From NCBI GenBank assembly GCA_937926145.1, contig CALANW010000147.1, forward strand, positions 1-33,608: DNA of 33,608 nucleotides, read 5' to 3'. Source of the stretch: an uncultured Ruminococcus sp. Its GTDB lineage: Bacteria > Bacillota > Clostridia > Oscillospirales > Ruminococcaceae. This document shows, piece by piece, positions 15,501 to 23,844 of the stretch. Under the pieces are notes generated by a model, which was not told the origin of the DNA, ran no database searches, and saw only the letters and a list, made by a program, of their open reading frames with translations. Positions within the stretch are counted from its first letter, which is position 1; every line of letters begins with the position of its first letter. A program made the translations under genes and the position numbers.

Positions 15501-15529
15501 TATTATGAGAAAAAACGGGGAATTTATTC
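15501..15529 (-). promoter_or_regulatory. sigma-G-type promoter of spoVAD
   Basis: On the minus strand GAATA (15529-15525) and CATAATA (15507-15501) are 17 bases apart. This fits the sigma-G pattern (GHATR, 17-18 bases, CATWMTA), with the -10 about 30 bases before the spoVAD ATG, so the gene should be expressed in the forespore. Confidence 0.65.
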
Positions 15530-15699
15530 ATTATCACATGAAGTCGGGATTTAAGAGCAAAACATAAAAAATCGGGCGGATAAAATCCGCCCTACAGAAC
15601 TCTAAGTCAAGAGTTTTTTTGTAATTTTCTCAAATAATTTTTCAAAGGAGAAATTTTACCCTGAACATTAATCGTTTTTTTTAATAAATACATATAAAA
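15530..15699. other. intergenic spacer with palindromes
   Basis: No gene here. It holds a palindrome GGGCGGAT-AAA-ATCCGCCC (15574-15592) related to those at 13345 and 24671, and a short hairpin around 15600-15620 (ACTCT/AGAGT followed by TTTTTTT) that could terminate plus-strand transcripts. The rest is AT-rich. Confidence 0.5.
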
Positions 15700-15729
15700 A
15701 CCGCCTCCGTTGTGAAAAACGGAGGCGGT
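15700..15729 (-). terminator. terminator of adhE
   Basis: ACCGCCTCCGT (15700-15710) pairs with ACGGAGGCGGT (15719-15729). On the minus strand the stem is followed by TTTTTATA. It is a strong rho-independent terminator downstream of the adhE stop. Confidence 0.85.
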
Positions 15730-15766
15730 CAATATTAGCTTTTATGCTGCTAACGGATAATTTACC

Positions 15767-15795
15767 GGTAAATTATTTACTGGTAAATTATTTAC
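15767..15795. repeat. tandem 15-bp repeat at the adhE stop codon
   Basis: GGTAAATTATTTAC occurs at 15767-15780 and again at 15782-15795, so the last codons and stop of adhE are duplicated just downstream. Each unit is itself nearly palindromic. Confidence 0.7.
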
Positions 15796-18427
15796 CATAG
15801 TATGCAAGTCTAAGGAGTTCCTTAAGCTCGTCAATTCTTGGAAGTCTTGGGTTAGCAGTTGTGCACTGGTCATCGAATGCCTTGTATGCGAGCATTTCAA
15901 TTGCATTGTCGTATACCTTAGGATCGATGTAGGATCTGCTGTCGGTCTTGCCTGCTTCGGAAATGGAGAGAGGAATGTTAACTTCCTTCATGAGCTTTCT
16001 TACAGCGTCAGCAAGTGCCTTTACGCCCTGCTCAACTGTTGCGTTCTGAGGAACGAAGCCCATGAGCTTAGCGATCTCAGCATAACGCTCAGGAGCGATA
16101 TAGTGATCGTACTTAGGCCATGCAGCGAACTTTGTAGGTGTCTGCTGACCGTTGTATTCGATAACGTGTGGGAGGAGGTATGCATTAGCAAGTCCGTGAG
16201 GAATGTGGAACTCACCGCCGAGCTTATGAGCGAGGGAGTGGTTTACACCGAGGAATGCGTTTGTGAACGCCATACCTGCGATACAAGAAGCATTGTGCAT
16301 CTTCTCTCTTGCAAGCTTATCAGCTGTCTTGTAAGAATCAGGGAGATACTCAAATACGAGCTTGATAGCGTGGAGTGCGAGAGCGTCTGTATAGTCTGTT
16401 GCAAGAACAGAAACGTAAGCTTCGATAGCGTGTGTGAGAACGTCAAGTCCTGTGAATGCTGTGGAAGCCTTAGGAACTGTGTAAACGAACTCAGGGTCAA
16501 CGATAGCGATATCAGGAGTGAGCTCGTAGTCAGCGAGAGGATACTTCATGTTCTTGGACTTATCGGAAATTACTGCGAAGGAAGTAACTTCAGAACCAGT
16601 ACCGGAAGTTGTAGGTACGCAGACAAGCTTAGCCTTCTTACCCATCTTCGGGAACTTGTAAACTCTCTTACGGATATCCATGAACTTCTGAGCCATGCCG
16701 ATGAAGTCAGCATCCGGGTTCTCATAGAAGAGCCACATTGCCTTTGCAGCGTCCATTGCAGAACCACCGCCGATAGCAACGATGCAGTCAGGCTGGAAGG
16801 AGTTCATAACGCCTGTACCCTTACGAACTGTTGTAAGGTCAGGATCAGGCTCAACTTCGCTGAAGATCTCGATAACAGGGTGATTTTCGTTCTTATTGAG
16901 CTGATATGTGAGTCTGTCAACATAGCCGAACTGAACCATTCCTGGGTCAGCTACGATCATAACTCTGTGGATCTCAGGCATCTTAGCGAGGTACTGAACA
17001 GCACCCGGTTCGAAGTAGATCTTTTCAGGAACCTTGAACCACTGCATGTTAAGTCTTCTCTTAGCGATCTTCTTAACGTTGATAAGGTTCTTAGCTGTAA
17101 CGTTCTCGGAAACGGAGTTCTTACCGTAAGAACCGCAGCCGAGTGTAAGGGAAGGAGCCATGGAGTTGTAAACGTCACCGATAGCACCGAAAGATGCAGG
17201 AGAGTTAACAACGATACGGCTTGCATTCATGGATTCGCCGTAGAGGTCAGCGAGTTCATCATCAGATGTGTGGATAACAGCTGTATGACCTGCACCGTGC
17301 TTGAGCATTTCCTTACAAAGCTCGAAAGCGTGCTCGTGTGTATCAGACTTAACAACTGCGAGTACAGGAGAAAGCTTTTCGAGTGCGAGAGGATACTTGT
17401 TAGCGTCTGTGCCGCCGATCTCAACGCAGAGTACCTTTGTTTCCTTAGGAATTGTGATGCCAGCCTTTTCAGCGATCTGCCAAGGATACTGACCAACAAC
17501 CCAAGGACGTACAGCCATCTTTTCTGTGTCGATAATTGTATCCTGGATCTTCTGAACTTCTTCAGGCTTTGCAAAATAGCAGCCGTGATACTTCATGAAG
17601 CCAACAGCTTCATCGTAAATTTCCTGGTCGATGATAGCAGCCTGCTCAGATGCGCAGATCATACCGTTATCGAAGGACTTGGAAAGAATGAGGTCGTTAA
17701 CAGCCTGCTTAACGTTTGCAGACTTTTCGATATAGCAAGGTGTGTTACCAGGACCAACGCCGAGTGCAGGCTTACCTGCGGAATAAGCAGCCTTAACCAT
17801 TCCAGGGCCGCCTGTTGCGAGGATAGTTGCAACGTCAGGGTGGTTCATGAGAAGACCTGTTGCTTCGATGGAAGGATATTCGATCCACTGAATGCAGTTT
17901 TCGGGAGCGCCTGCCTTGATAGCAGCGTCACGAACGATCTCAGCAGCTCTCTTGGAGCACTGCTGTGCAGATGGATGGAAACCGAAGATGATCGGGTTTC
18001 TGGTCTTCATACAGATGATAGACTTGAACATTGTTGTGGAAGTCGGGTTTGTTGTAGGTGTAACACCGCAGACAATTCCGAGAGGTTCAGCAACCTCAAC
18101 GTAGCTTTCATCGATGTTGTCTTCGATGATGCCGACTGTCTTTTCGTGCTTGATGGAGTGCCAGATGTACTCTGTGGAGAAGATGTTCTTTGTAACCTTA
18201 TCCTCGTAGATACCTCTGCCTGTTTCTTCGATAGCCATCTTTGCGAGTTCGCTCTGAGCGGAAAGACCTGCAAGAGCCATAGCCTCTGTGATCTTGTCGA
18301 CCTGAGCCTGATCAAGCTTCATGAATTCTTCAAGAGCTTTCTTTGCGTTAGCAACAAGGCCGTTGATCATTTCAGCGGTTTCAACCTTTGGTGCTTCAGC
18401 AGCTGCGGTAGTTTTCTTGTCTGCCAT
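15788..18427 (-). CDS. adhE: bifunctional acetaldehyde-CoA/alcohol dehydrogenase
   Basis: A 879-residue AdhE that reduces acetyl-CoA through acetaldehyde to ethanol, re-oxidising two NADH; in the cytoplasm it normally forms filaments (spirosomes). Residues 1-430 are the aldehyde dehydrogenase half, with the catalytic cysteine C258 in SFDNGMICASEQ. The second half is an iron-dependent alcohol dehydrogenase with GGGSAMDAAKAMW for NAD binding and metal ligands in THAIEAY and HKLGGEFHIPHGLANA. Both halves look active. I prefer ATG at 18427, ten bases after GGGAGG; a TTG two codons earlier is possible. Codon usage is strongly biased, as for highly expressed genes, which also produces a long open antisense frame. 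A consensus promoter with a Rex-like operator lies upstream. Confidence 0.97.
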   Translation of the reverse strand: MADKKTTAAAEAPKVETAEMINGLVANAKKALEEFMKLDQAQVDKITEAMALAGLSAQSELAKMAIEETGRGIYEDKVTKNIFSTEYIWHSIKHEKTVGIIEDNIDESYVEVAEPLGIVCGVTPTTNPTSTTMFKSIICMKTRNPIIFGFHPSAQQCSKRAAEIVRDAAIKAGAPENCIQWIEYPSIEATGLLMNHPDVATILATGGPGMVKAAYSAGKPALGVGPGNTPCYIEKSANVKQAVNDLILSKSFDNGMICASEQAAIIDQEIYDEAVGFMKYHGCYFAKPEEVQKIQDTIIDTEKMAVRPWVVGQYPWQIAEKAGITIPKETKVLCVEIGGTDANKYPLALEKLSPVLAVVKSDTHEHAFELCKEMLKHGAGHTAVIHTSDDELADLYGESMNASRIVVNSPASFGAIGDVYNSMAPSLTLGCGSYGKNSVSENVTAKNLINVKKIAKRRLNMQWFKVPEKIYFEPGAVQYLAKMPEIHRVMIVADPGMVQFGYVDRLTYQLNKNENHPVIEIFSEVEPDPDLTTVRKGTGVMNSFQPDCIVAIGGGSAMDAAKAMWLFYENPDADFIGMAQKFMDIRKRVYKFPKMGKKAKLVCVPTTSGTGSEVTSFAVISDKSKNMKYPLADYELTPDIAIVDPEFVYTVPKASTAFTGLDVLTHAIEAYVSVLATDYTDALALHAIKLVFEYLPDSYKTADKLAREKMHNASCIAGMAFTNAFLGVNHSLAHKLGGEFHIPHGLANAYLLPHVIEYNGQQTPTKFAAWPKYDHYIAPERYAEIAKLMGFVPQNATVEQGVKALADAVRKLMKEVNIPLSISEAGKTDSRSYIDPKVYDNAIEMLAYKAFDDQCTTANPRLPRIDELKELLRLAYYGK

Positions 18428-18550
18428 TTTCAAATTTCCTCCCGATTTGATTTTAGGTTTAGCGCATTTCTGCGTTTTTCCCTATATTAAATTAATAATT
18501 CTGGGCATTTTCTTCGGGGTCAGAGGATACTTCTTCCCCGACCCATTAAT

Positions 18551-18579
18551 ATAATATCACATTGTTAAAGTTTTGTCAA
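18551..18579 (-). promoter_or_regulatory. adhE promoter
   Basis: On the minus strand TTGACA (18579-18574) and TATTAT (18556-18551) are 17 bases apart. The untranslated leader would be about 115 bases and contains a hairpin with TCGGGG/CCCCGA arms at about 18513-18542. Confidence 0.8.
18562..18579. promoter_or_regulatory. candidate Rex operator
   Basis: TTGTTAA-AGTT-TTGTCAA on the plus strand matches the clostridial Rex palindrome (TTGTTAA, four bases, TTAACAA) at 12 of 14 informative positions. Both mismatches fall where the sequence also forms the TTGACA -35 box. Rex is an NADH/NAD sensor that represses ethanol-forming genes, so the site would de-repress adhE at high NADH. Confidence 0.55.
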
Positions 18580-18706
18580 TACCGATACATTAATTTTTTT
18601 TGGAATTATATGAATTATTTTGTAAATGGGAACGTTTTCTTCCGCATAATTCCAAACAGCTTTTACGTATGCTGCAAAGCGGATATTTTCCCATAAAATA
18701 ACAGCA

Positions 18707-19078
18707 TTATGCTTTTCTTTTTTCGATGTCTGCTTTGAGCTTTGCAAATACCTCGTCACTGAAATCGTGTTCAAGACGGCAGGCATTTTCGGCTGCCGAT
18801 CCTTCGTCAACGCCGATGCTGACGAGCCACTCGGTAAGGACGGTATGGCGCTCGTAGATACGTTCCGCCTGCTTTTTGCCGTCCTCGGTGAGGGATATAT
18901 AGCCGTTCTTGTCAACGGTGATGAAGCCGCCGTTTTTCAGCAGTCCGACCGCTCTTGAAACGCTCGGCTTTGAAAGCTCCATTTCACGTGCAACATCGAC
19001 CGAACGCACGTCGTTTCTTTTGCTTAAAATAAGTATAGTTTCGAGGTAATCTTCCCCCGACCGTCTTAATCTTGCCAT
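18707..19078 (-). CDS. DtxR-family metal-dependent regulator
   Basis: A 123-residue regulator of the DtxR/MntR family, which binds Fe(II) or Mn(II) and represses metal-uptake genes. Residues 1-60 are a winged helix-turn-helix (YLETILILSKRNDVRSVDVAREMELSK region, recognition helix KPSVSRAVGLL); the rest is the dimerisation/metal domain. It lacks the SH3-like third domain, as in MntR. Likely metal ligands are D10, E13, H78, C100, E103 and H104: the aspartate is MntR-like but the cysteine in C-x2-E-H is DtxR-like, so metal preference cannot be read off. It lies 36 bases after the CLC gene on the same strand and may be co-transcribed with it; no metal transporter is nearby. Confidence 0.88.
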   Translation of the reverse strand: MARLRRSGEDYLETILILSKRNDVRSVDVAREMELSKPSVSRAVGLLKNGGFITVDKNGYISLTEDGKKQAERIYERHTVLTEWLVSIGVDEGSAAENACRLEHDFSDEVFAKLKADIEKRKA

Positions 19079-19114
19079 TAAAAAACCTCCCGTTTTTTAA
19101 TTGATACTTGTCAG

Positions 19115-20407
19115 TTAATTGTTATGGTGCTTTACGGGCTTTGCCTTGGACTGGTGGAATTTCTGCGCGCTGTAAAGTCCCGTGTAGCCTGAGAGCATAT
19201 AGCTTATCGCGATAGCTGCTGCGTAGAAAGGCAGTCCGTTCATGCCGAAAAGCTCGCAGCTCAAAATTATCGAAGCGAACGGGCAGTTCGTAACGCCGCA
19301 GAAAACTGCGATCAGTCCGACCGCTGCGCCGAATGACGGGTCAAGTCCGATGAGTCCGCCGAAGACGCAGCCGAACGTTGAGCCTATGAAAAAGCTCGGA
19401 ACGATCTCGCCGCCCTTGAAGCCGCAGCCGAGGGTGAGCGCCGTAAAGAGCATTTTCAGCAGAAACGCCATGGGGTCGGCATCGCCCGTGAACGCGCGCT
19501 TTATAACTTCCATACCTGCGCCGTTGTAGTCGGTCGTTCCGAGGAGAACGGTCAGAACGGCAACGATAAGACCGCCTGCCGCGATGCGGAAATAGGGGTT
19601 CTTGATATATTTTGCATATAATTCGCCCGATTTATGTATAACGCTGCAAAAAAGTACGCTTACTGCCGCACACGCCATACCAAGGACGATAACGAGAAGC
19701 ATCTGCACCGCATTTTCCGCGGAAAGGGTCGGAACTCCGCTGACGATGAAGCTTTCCGCTTCCGCGCCGAGTGCCTTTGCGGTCATTGCCGAGGTCACGC
19801 CCGATATCATACACGGAACGAGTGCGGAATACTGCGCCGCCGCAACGATAGTGACTTCGACCGCAAAAACCGCCGAAGCAACAGGCGTTCCGAACAGAGC
19901 CGCAAAGCCTGCGCTCATACCGCACATTATCAGTATCGAGCCGTCATGCTCGTCCATTTTGAAGAGCTTTTTCAGCGGCGAAACGAGCGCTCCGCCGATT
20001 TGAAGAGCCGCTCCCTCACGTCCTGCCGAACCTCCGAAGAGGTGTGTGATGAATGTTGCGATGAAAATGAGCGGCGCTTGACGGAATTTTACCTCCGACT
20101 CCGCTCTTGCGGCGAGGATTATCGTGTTTGTGCCTTTATCATCGGACATTTTCGTGATATTGTAGACGAAAACGAGCAGCAGACCTGCTATCGGCAGGAG
20201 AAGCACCATAAAAGGGTGTCCCGTGCGGAATGTTGTCGCGAAACTGAGCGCTTTTCCGAAAAGAGCGCCGACAACGCCCACTGCAAGTCCGACGATAATG
20301 GACGGAATGAACCATTTTGCGAATGAGAGCGAAATTCGCCCATAGCTGTTACCCTTTATCCTTTCAATAAGTGTCAGCTTTTCGGTATTTTCAATTTTTT
20401 CTTCCAT
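19115..20407 (-). CDS. CLC-family anion channel/antiporter
   Basis: A 430-residue CLC protein with about ten to twelve membrane helices. The gating glutamate is in GSAGREGAALQIG (about residues 126-138), and the second conserved loop is GFKGGEIVPSFFIGS. The chloride-site loop that is GSGIP in classical CLCs is here KGTNTII at about residues 91-97: the serine is absent. Replacement of that serine is a mark of the fluoride/proton CLC-F branch (GNN, GMN motifs), so fluoride export is possible, though this GTN variant may be another subgroup. ATG at 20407 has TGGAG five bases upstream; an in-frame start at 20428 would lie in a hairpin. It follows speB by 76 bases but a hairpin separates them. Confidence 0.88.
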   Translation of the reverse strand: MEEKIENTEKLTLIERIKGNSYGRISLSFAKWFIPSIIVGLAVGVVGALFGKALSFATTFRTGHPFMVLLLPIAGLLLVFVYNITKMSDDKGTNTIILAARAESEVKFRQAPLIFIATFITHLFGGSAGREGAALQIGGALVSPLKKLFKMDEHDGSILIMCGMSAGFAALFGTPVASAVFAVEVTIVAAAQYSALVPCMISGVTSAMTAKALGAEAESFIVSGVPTLSAENAVQMLLVIVLGMACAAVSVLFCSVIHKSGELYAKYIKNPYFRIAAGGLIVAVLTVLLGTTDYNGAGMEVIKRAFTGDADPMAFLLKMLFTALTLGCGFKGGEIVPSFFIGSTFGCVFGGLIGLDPSFGAAVGLIAVFCGVTNCPFASIILSCELFGMNGLPFYAAAIAISYMLSGYTGLYSAQKFHQSKAKPVKHHNN

Positions 20408-20424
20408 AAAAACTCCAAAACCAA

Positions 20425-20453
20425 GCATAAAACGTTATTCGGGCGTTTTATGC
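20425..20453 (-). terminator. hairpin between speB and the CLC gene
   Basis: GCATAAAACG (20425-20434) pairs with CGTTTTATGC (20444-20453). On the minus strand it is followed by TTGGTTTTGG, a weak T run, so it is probably a partial terminator ending the polyamine operon. Confidence 0.55.
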
Positions 20454-20483
20454 CGAAATAAAAGAACGCTGAAACAGCTATCA

Positions 20484-21329
20484 TTATGACAACATCAGAA
20501 GCAACTCACGGAGGAGCTTGCAGCAGAGTGCTGTCGAGATGCCGCTCGGGTCATACGGCGGCGAAAGCTCGTTCATATCTGCACCGACGATGTTAAGACC
20601 TTTCATTTTCATAAGCGCAGCCAAAAGCTCGGTGTAACGCGCGCCGCCTGCTTCGGGTGTACCCGTTCCTGGGAACTCGGACGGGTCGAGAACGTCCATA
20701 TCTATTGTAAGGTAGACATTTTTGCCCTTTAAATCTGCGACCATACTGTCAATGCCGTCAAGGTTGAACGGATTCATTACCGTATGCTCCTTGGCGAAAG
20801 CGAACTCGGTGCGCTCGCCGCTTCTTATGCCGTGCTGATAGATGTGCTTTTCGCCGACGAGCTCGTAGCAGCGGCGCATTACGCAGGCATGGGAATTCTT
20901 CACTCCGAGATAATCATCGCGAAGGTCGGCGTGAGCGTCAAACTGGACGATGTAGAGGTCGTCGTACTTTTCCTTGACGGCTCTGACCGCGCCGAGCGTT
21001 ACAAGGTGTTCGCCGCCGAGCATAAGCGGCATTTTTCCGTCGGTAAGAATTTCTCTCGTCAGTTCCGTTATCTGATCGAGCGCAAGGTCGGACGAGCCTA
21101 TGCAAAGCTCGATGTCCCCTGCGTCATAGTATGTATAGTCGGTGAGGTCTTTGTCCTGATAGGGCGAATATGTTTCGATGCCGTAGCTTTCCTGACGGAT
21201 AGCCTTTGCGCCGAAGCGTGTGCCGGGGCGGTAGGAAGTCGTGCTGTCGAACGGTGCGCCGAAAATGACTATCTTCGAGCGGTCATATTCGCCGTCACAA
21301 GCGATAAAAGCGTTTCTTTCAGACTGCAT
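20484..21329 (-). CDS. speB: agmatinase
   Basis: A 281-residue ureohydrolase that splits agmatine into putrescine and urea. The two-manganese site is complete: H108 in GGEHLVT, D131, H133 and D135 in FDAHADLRD, and D210 and D212 in TIDMDVLDP. GTGTPEAGG after the last motif is typical of agmatinase rather than arginase. The start overlaps the end of speE by 11 bases, so translation is coupled. With SpeA it forms the arginine-agmatine-putrescine route; putrescine then feeds SpeE. It is the last gene of the cluster, followed by a hairpin. Confidence 0.92.
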   Translation of the reverse strand: MQSERNAFIACDGEYDRSKIVIFGAPFDSTTSYRPGTRFGAKAIRQESYGIETYSPYQDKDLTDYTYYDAGDIELCIGSSDLALDQITELTREILTDGKMPLMLGGEHLVTLGAVRAVKEKYDDLYIVQFDAHADLRDDYLGVKNSHACVMRRCYELVGEKHIYQHGIRSGERTEFAFAKEHTVMNPFNLDGIDSMVADLKGKNVYLTIDMDVLDPSEFPGTGTPEAGGARYTELLAALMKMKGLNIVGADMNELSPPYDPSGISTALCCKLLRELLLMLS

Positions 21330-22167
21330 TGTTAAGCAGCTCCTTTACATAGTTTGGTATTGCGAATGAACCTTTGTGAAGTTCGGTGTTGTAGTATTTT
21401 GTCTTTATGCCGAGGGCGTTCCACTTGTCAGCGTCGAATTCAAGCGGCTTGACCGTTTTTGACGCGAAGCCGAAGAGCCAGTGTCCCGAGGGGTAGGTCG
21501 GGATATGCGCCTGATATACACCGCAGATCGGGAAAAGCTCGCGGATACGCTTGTGCGCTCTCTGCATAGCCTTTGCATCGTCTGGGTAATATGGACTTTC
21601 GTGCTGATTTACGAGGATACCATTCTCGGTGAGAGCGTCATAGCAGTTGCCGTAAAATTCGCTCGTGAAAAGTCCCTCCCCAGGTCCGAACGGGTCAGTG
21701 CTGTCAACGATGATAAGGTCGTATTCATTGTGCTTTCTGCGGACGAAGCGAAGTCCGTCATCGTAGAAAATGTGAACTCTCGGGTCGTCGAGCTTGCAGG
21801 CAGTCTGCGGAAGATACTGTTTTGACACTTCAACAACACGCTCGTCAATCTCGACCATATCGATATGTTCGATGCTCTCGTAACGGGTAAGCTCGCGGAT
21901 AGTTCCGCCGTCACCTGCGCCAATAACGAGAACTTTTTTTATGTTGGGGTTCGATGCCATAGGAACGTGAGTTATCATTTCGTGGTATATGAACTCGTCC
22001 TTTTCGGTGAGCATCATAATTCCGTCAAGCGTTAAGAACCTGCCGAATTCGGGCGATTCAAAAACATCGATGCGCTGAAATTCGCTCTGCTCGCTGCAAA
22101 GCTGTTTGTCTATTCTTATGGACATTTTAACGTCCTTGGTGTGCATTTCGCTGTACCACAATTCCAT
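21319..22167 (-). CDS. speE: spermidine synthase
   Basis: A 282-residue aminopropyltransferase that moves the aminopropyl group from decarboxylated S-adenosylmethionine to putrescine, giving spermidine. It has the N-terminal beta domain (MELWYSEMHTKDVKMSIRI), the GAGDGG nucleotide loop at residues 83-88, the acidic MVEID after strand 2, the substrate aspartates D155 and D158 in IIVDSTDPFGPG, and a C-terminal YNTELHKGSFAIPNYV, all diagnostic. Length is normal. AAAGGAGC lies ahead of the ATG. A 7-bp-repeat foldback array fills the space between it and speA; the next gene, speB, overlaps its end. Confidence 0.95.
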   Translation of the reverse strand: MELWYSEMHTKDVKMSIRIDKQLCSEQSEFQRIDVFESPEFGRFLTLDGIMMLTEKDEFIYHEMITHVPMASNPNIKKVLVIGAGDGGTIRELTRYESIEHIDMVEIDERVVEVSKQYLPQTACKLDDPRVHIFYDDGLRFVRRKHNEYDLIIVDSTDPFGPGEGLFTSEFYGNCYDALTENGILVNQHESPYYPDDAKAMQRAHKRIRELFPICGVYQAHIPTYPSGHWLFGFASKTVKPLEFDADKWNALGIKTKYYNTELHKGSFAIPNYVKELLNNAV

Positions 22168-22187
22168 CAGGAAGCTCCTTTCTGTAG

Positions 22188-22398
22188 AAGTTAATAGTTA
22201 ATAGTTAATAGTTAATAGTTATCAGTTAATAGTTAACAATTAACCGTTAATAGTTTATAGCTGATAATTTATAATGATAGAATTACAATCGGTGTCAAAT
22301 AAAATAATTATCAGTTGTCAATTTCCAACTGTTAACTATCAATTGCAAACTGTAAACTGTAAACCGTAAACTATTAACTATTAACTGTTAACTGTAAA
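22188..22398. repeat. foldback array of AGTTAAT-type 7-bp units
   Basis: The left arm (22188-22262) is about ten tandem 7-base units, mainly AGTTAAT with variants AGTTATC, AGTTAAC and AGTTTAT. The right arm (22308-22398) carries the same units inverted (AGTTAAC, AGTTTAC and relatives). The unpaired middle is about 45 bases. The array reaches the speA stop codon on the right and comes close to the speE ribosome site on the left. There is no spacer/repeat structure of a CRISPR. Confidence 0.8.
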
Positions 22399-23844
22399 CT
22401 ACCGAACTACCTTGATCCGTTCCATATTCATATCCTCCGTGCCCGTCATTGAACAGCCGCGCTCTTTGGAGTAACGAATGTAAGCGAGTATCTCCTCAGT
22501 GATAAGTTCACCCGGAGCAACGATAGGTATTCCGGGAGGATAGCACATTACGAACTCACCGCTTACCCTGCCTGCGCTCTGCTCTATCGGGAGCGAGACC
22601 TGCTCACCGTAGAAAGCCTCCTGCGGAGTGAGAACGACCTGCGGATTTATGTATTCGTGGTCGAGCATTCCCGACTTGTCCTTGGAGAAGCGGCGCTTTA
22701 TCTCGGCGAGTGCCGCAACAAGGCGCTCTATGTCTTTCCACATATCACCTGCGGAAATGTATGCGAGAATGTTTCCGATGTCGCCGAATTCTATCTGGAT
22801 ATCGTATATATCACGAAGCTTGTCATAAACTTCAATGCCTGCAAGTCCGATGTCACGGGTGTGGACGGAAAGCTTTGTCATATCGAAATCATAGATATCA
22901 TCGCCGTTTATGAGCGCGTCCGAAAATGCACAGTAGCCGCCTATCTTGCCTATCTCCTGACGGGCGTAATTCGCCGTTTCAACGACCTTGCGGACGATGT
23001 TCTTTCCGTCAAGAGCGAGGTTTCTTCGGGAAATATCGAGCGAGGAAAGAAGCAGATACGATGCGCTCGTTGTCTGCGTGATGTTTATTACGGCGCGGAC
23101 GTGACCCTCGGTGACTTTGGCGTTTTCGCCTACGAGGAGAAAGCTGCTCTGCGTGAGCGAACCGCCAGATTTATGCATTGAAACCGCGGCAAGGTCTGCT
23201 CCTGCCGCCATAGCGGAGAGCGGCATACCCTCGCCGAAATAGAAGTGCGTTCCGTGCGCTTCGTCAACGAGTACAGCCATACCGTGTTCGTGCGCGATGC
23301 GGACGATACTGCGGAGGTTCGAGCATATTCCATAGTAGGTCGGGTTGTTGACGAGGACGGCTTTTGCATCGGGATTTGCCTTTATTGCGGCTTCGACATC
23401 GCGGACGGACATTCCGAGAGGGATACCGAGGCGCTCGTTTACACCGGGGTTTACATATACGGGTATTGCGCCGCTGAGGATAAGCGCATTTATCGCGCTT
23501 CGGTGGACGTTTCGCGGCATTATTATCTTATCCCCTGCTTTGCAGACGGAAAGAACCATTGTCTGCACTGCGGAGGTCGTTCCGCCGACCATAAAGAAAC
23601 AGTGTCTTGCCCCGAAAGCTTCGGCGGCGAGGGTTTCTGCGTCCTTTATGACGGAAACGGGGTGGATAAGGTTGTCGAGCGGCTTCATCGAGTTCACATC
23701 GACTTCCATACATGTTTTTCCGAGGAATTCCGTGAGCTGCGGATTGCCCTTTCCGTGCTTGTGACCCGGCACATCGAACGGGACTATCCTTGCATCGCGG
23801 TATCGGAGGAGCGCTTCATATATAGGAGCGTTATGCTGATCCAT
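22399..23844 (-). CDS. speA: arginine decarboxylase (Orn/Lys/Arg family)
   Basis: A 481-residue PLP-dependent decarboxylase of the aspartate-aminotransferase fold (major Orn/Lys/Arg decarboxylase family). The PLP lysine is K225 in SMHKSGG, preceded by VDEAHGTH (D194) and FFMVGGTTSAVQ for phosphate binding. Arginine is the likely substrate because agmatinase and spermidine synthase genes follow, though lysine or ornithine cannot be excluded from sequence. ATG at 23844 gives the usual DQHNAPIYEALLRY start and overlaps the upstream membrane-protein gene by 14 bases, with AAAGAAGTG as a fair ribosome site; a start 14 codons earlier has none. Its stop codon lies in the repeat array. Confidence 0.9.
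   Translation of the reverse strand: MDQHNAPIYEALLRYRDARIVPFDVPGHKHGKGNPQLTEFLGKTCMEVDVNSMKPLDNLIHPVSVIKDAETLAAEAFGARHCFFMVGGTTSAVQTMVLSVCKAGDKIIMPRNVHRSAINALILSGAIPVYVNPGVNERLGIPLGMSVRDVEAAIKANPDAKAVLVNNPTYYGICSNLRSIVRIAHEHGMAVLVDEAHGTHFYFGEGMPLSAMAAGADLAAVSMHKSGGSLTQSSFLLVGENAKVTEGHVRAVINITQTTSASYLLLSSLDISRRNLALDGKNIVRKVVETANYARQEIGKIGGYCAFSDALINGDDIYDFDMTKLSVHTRDIGLAGIEVYDKLRDIYDIQIEFGDIGNILAYISAGDMWKDIERLVAALAEIKRRFSKDKSGMLDHEYINPQVVLTPQEAFYGEQVSLPIEQSAGRVSGEFVMCYPPGIPIVAPGELITEEILAYIRYSKERGCSMTGTEDMNMERIKVVR

Noticed and set aside
16103..18490. 795-codon open frame on the plus strand opposite adhE
   Set aside because: It is antisense to a certain adhE gene with strongly biased codons, which keep the opposite frame open. 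The product is low-quality (rich in Cys, Ser and Val) with no domain and no good ribosome site.
20408..20483. fluoride riboswitch upstream of the CLC gene
   Set aside because: The gap holds only a simple hairpin. No conserved crcB-motif sequence or pseudoknot pattern is seen and there is too little room.
22188..22398. possible CRISPR-like array between speE and speA
   Set aside because: Units are 7 bases without spacers and the two arms are inverted to each other, so it is a foldback tandem array, not CRISPR.
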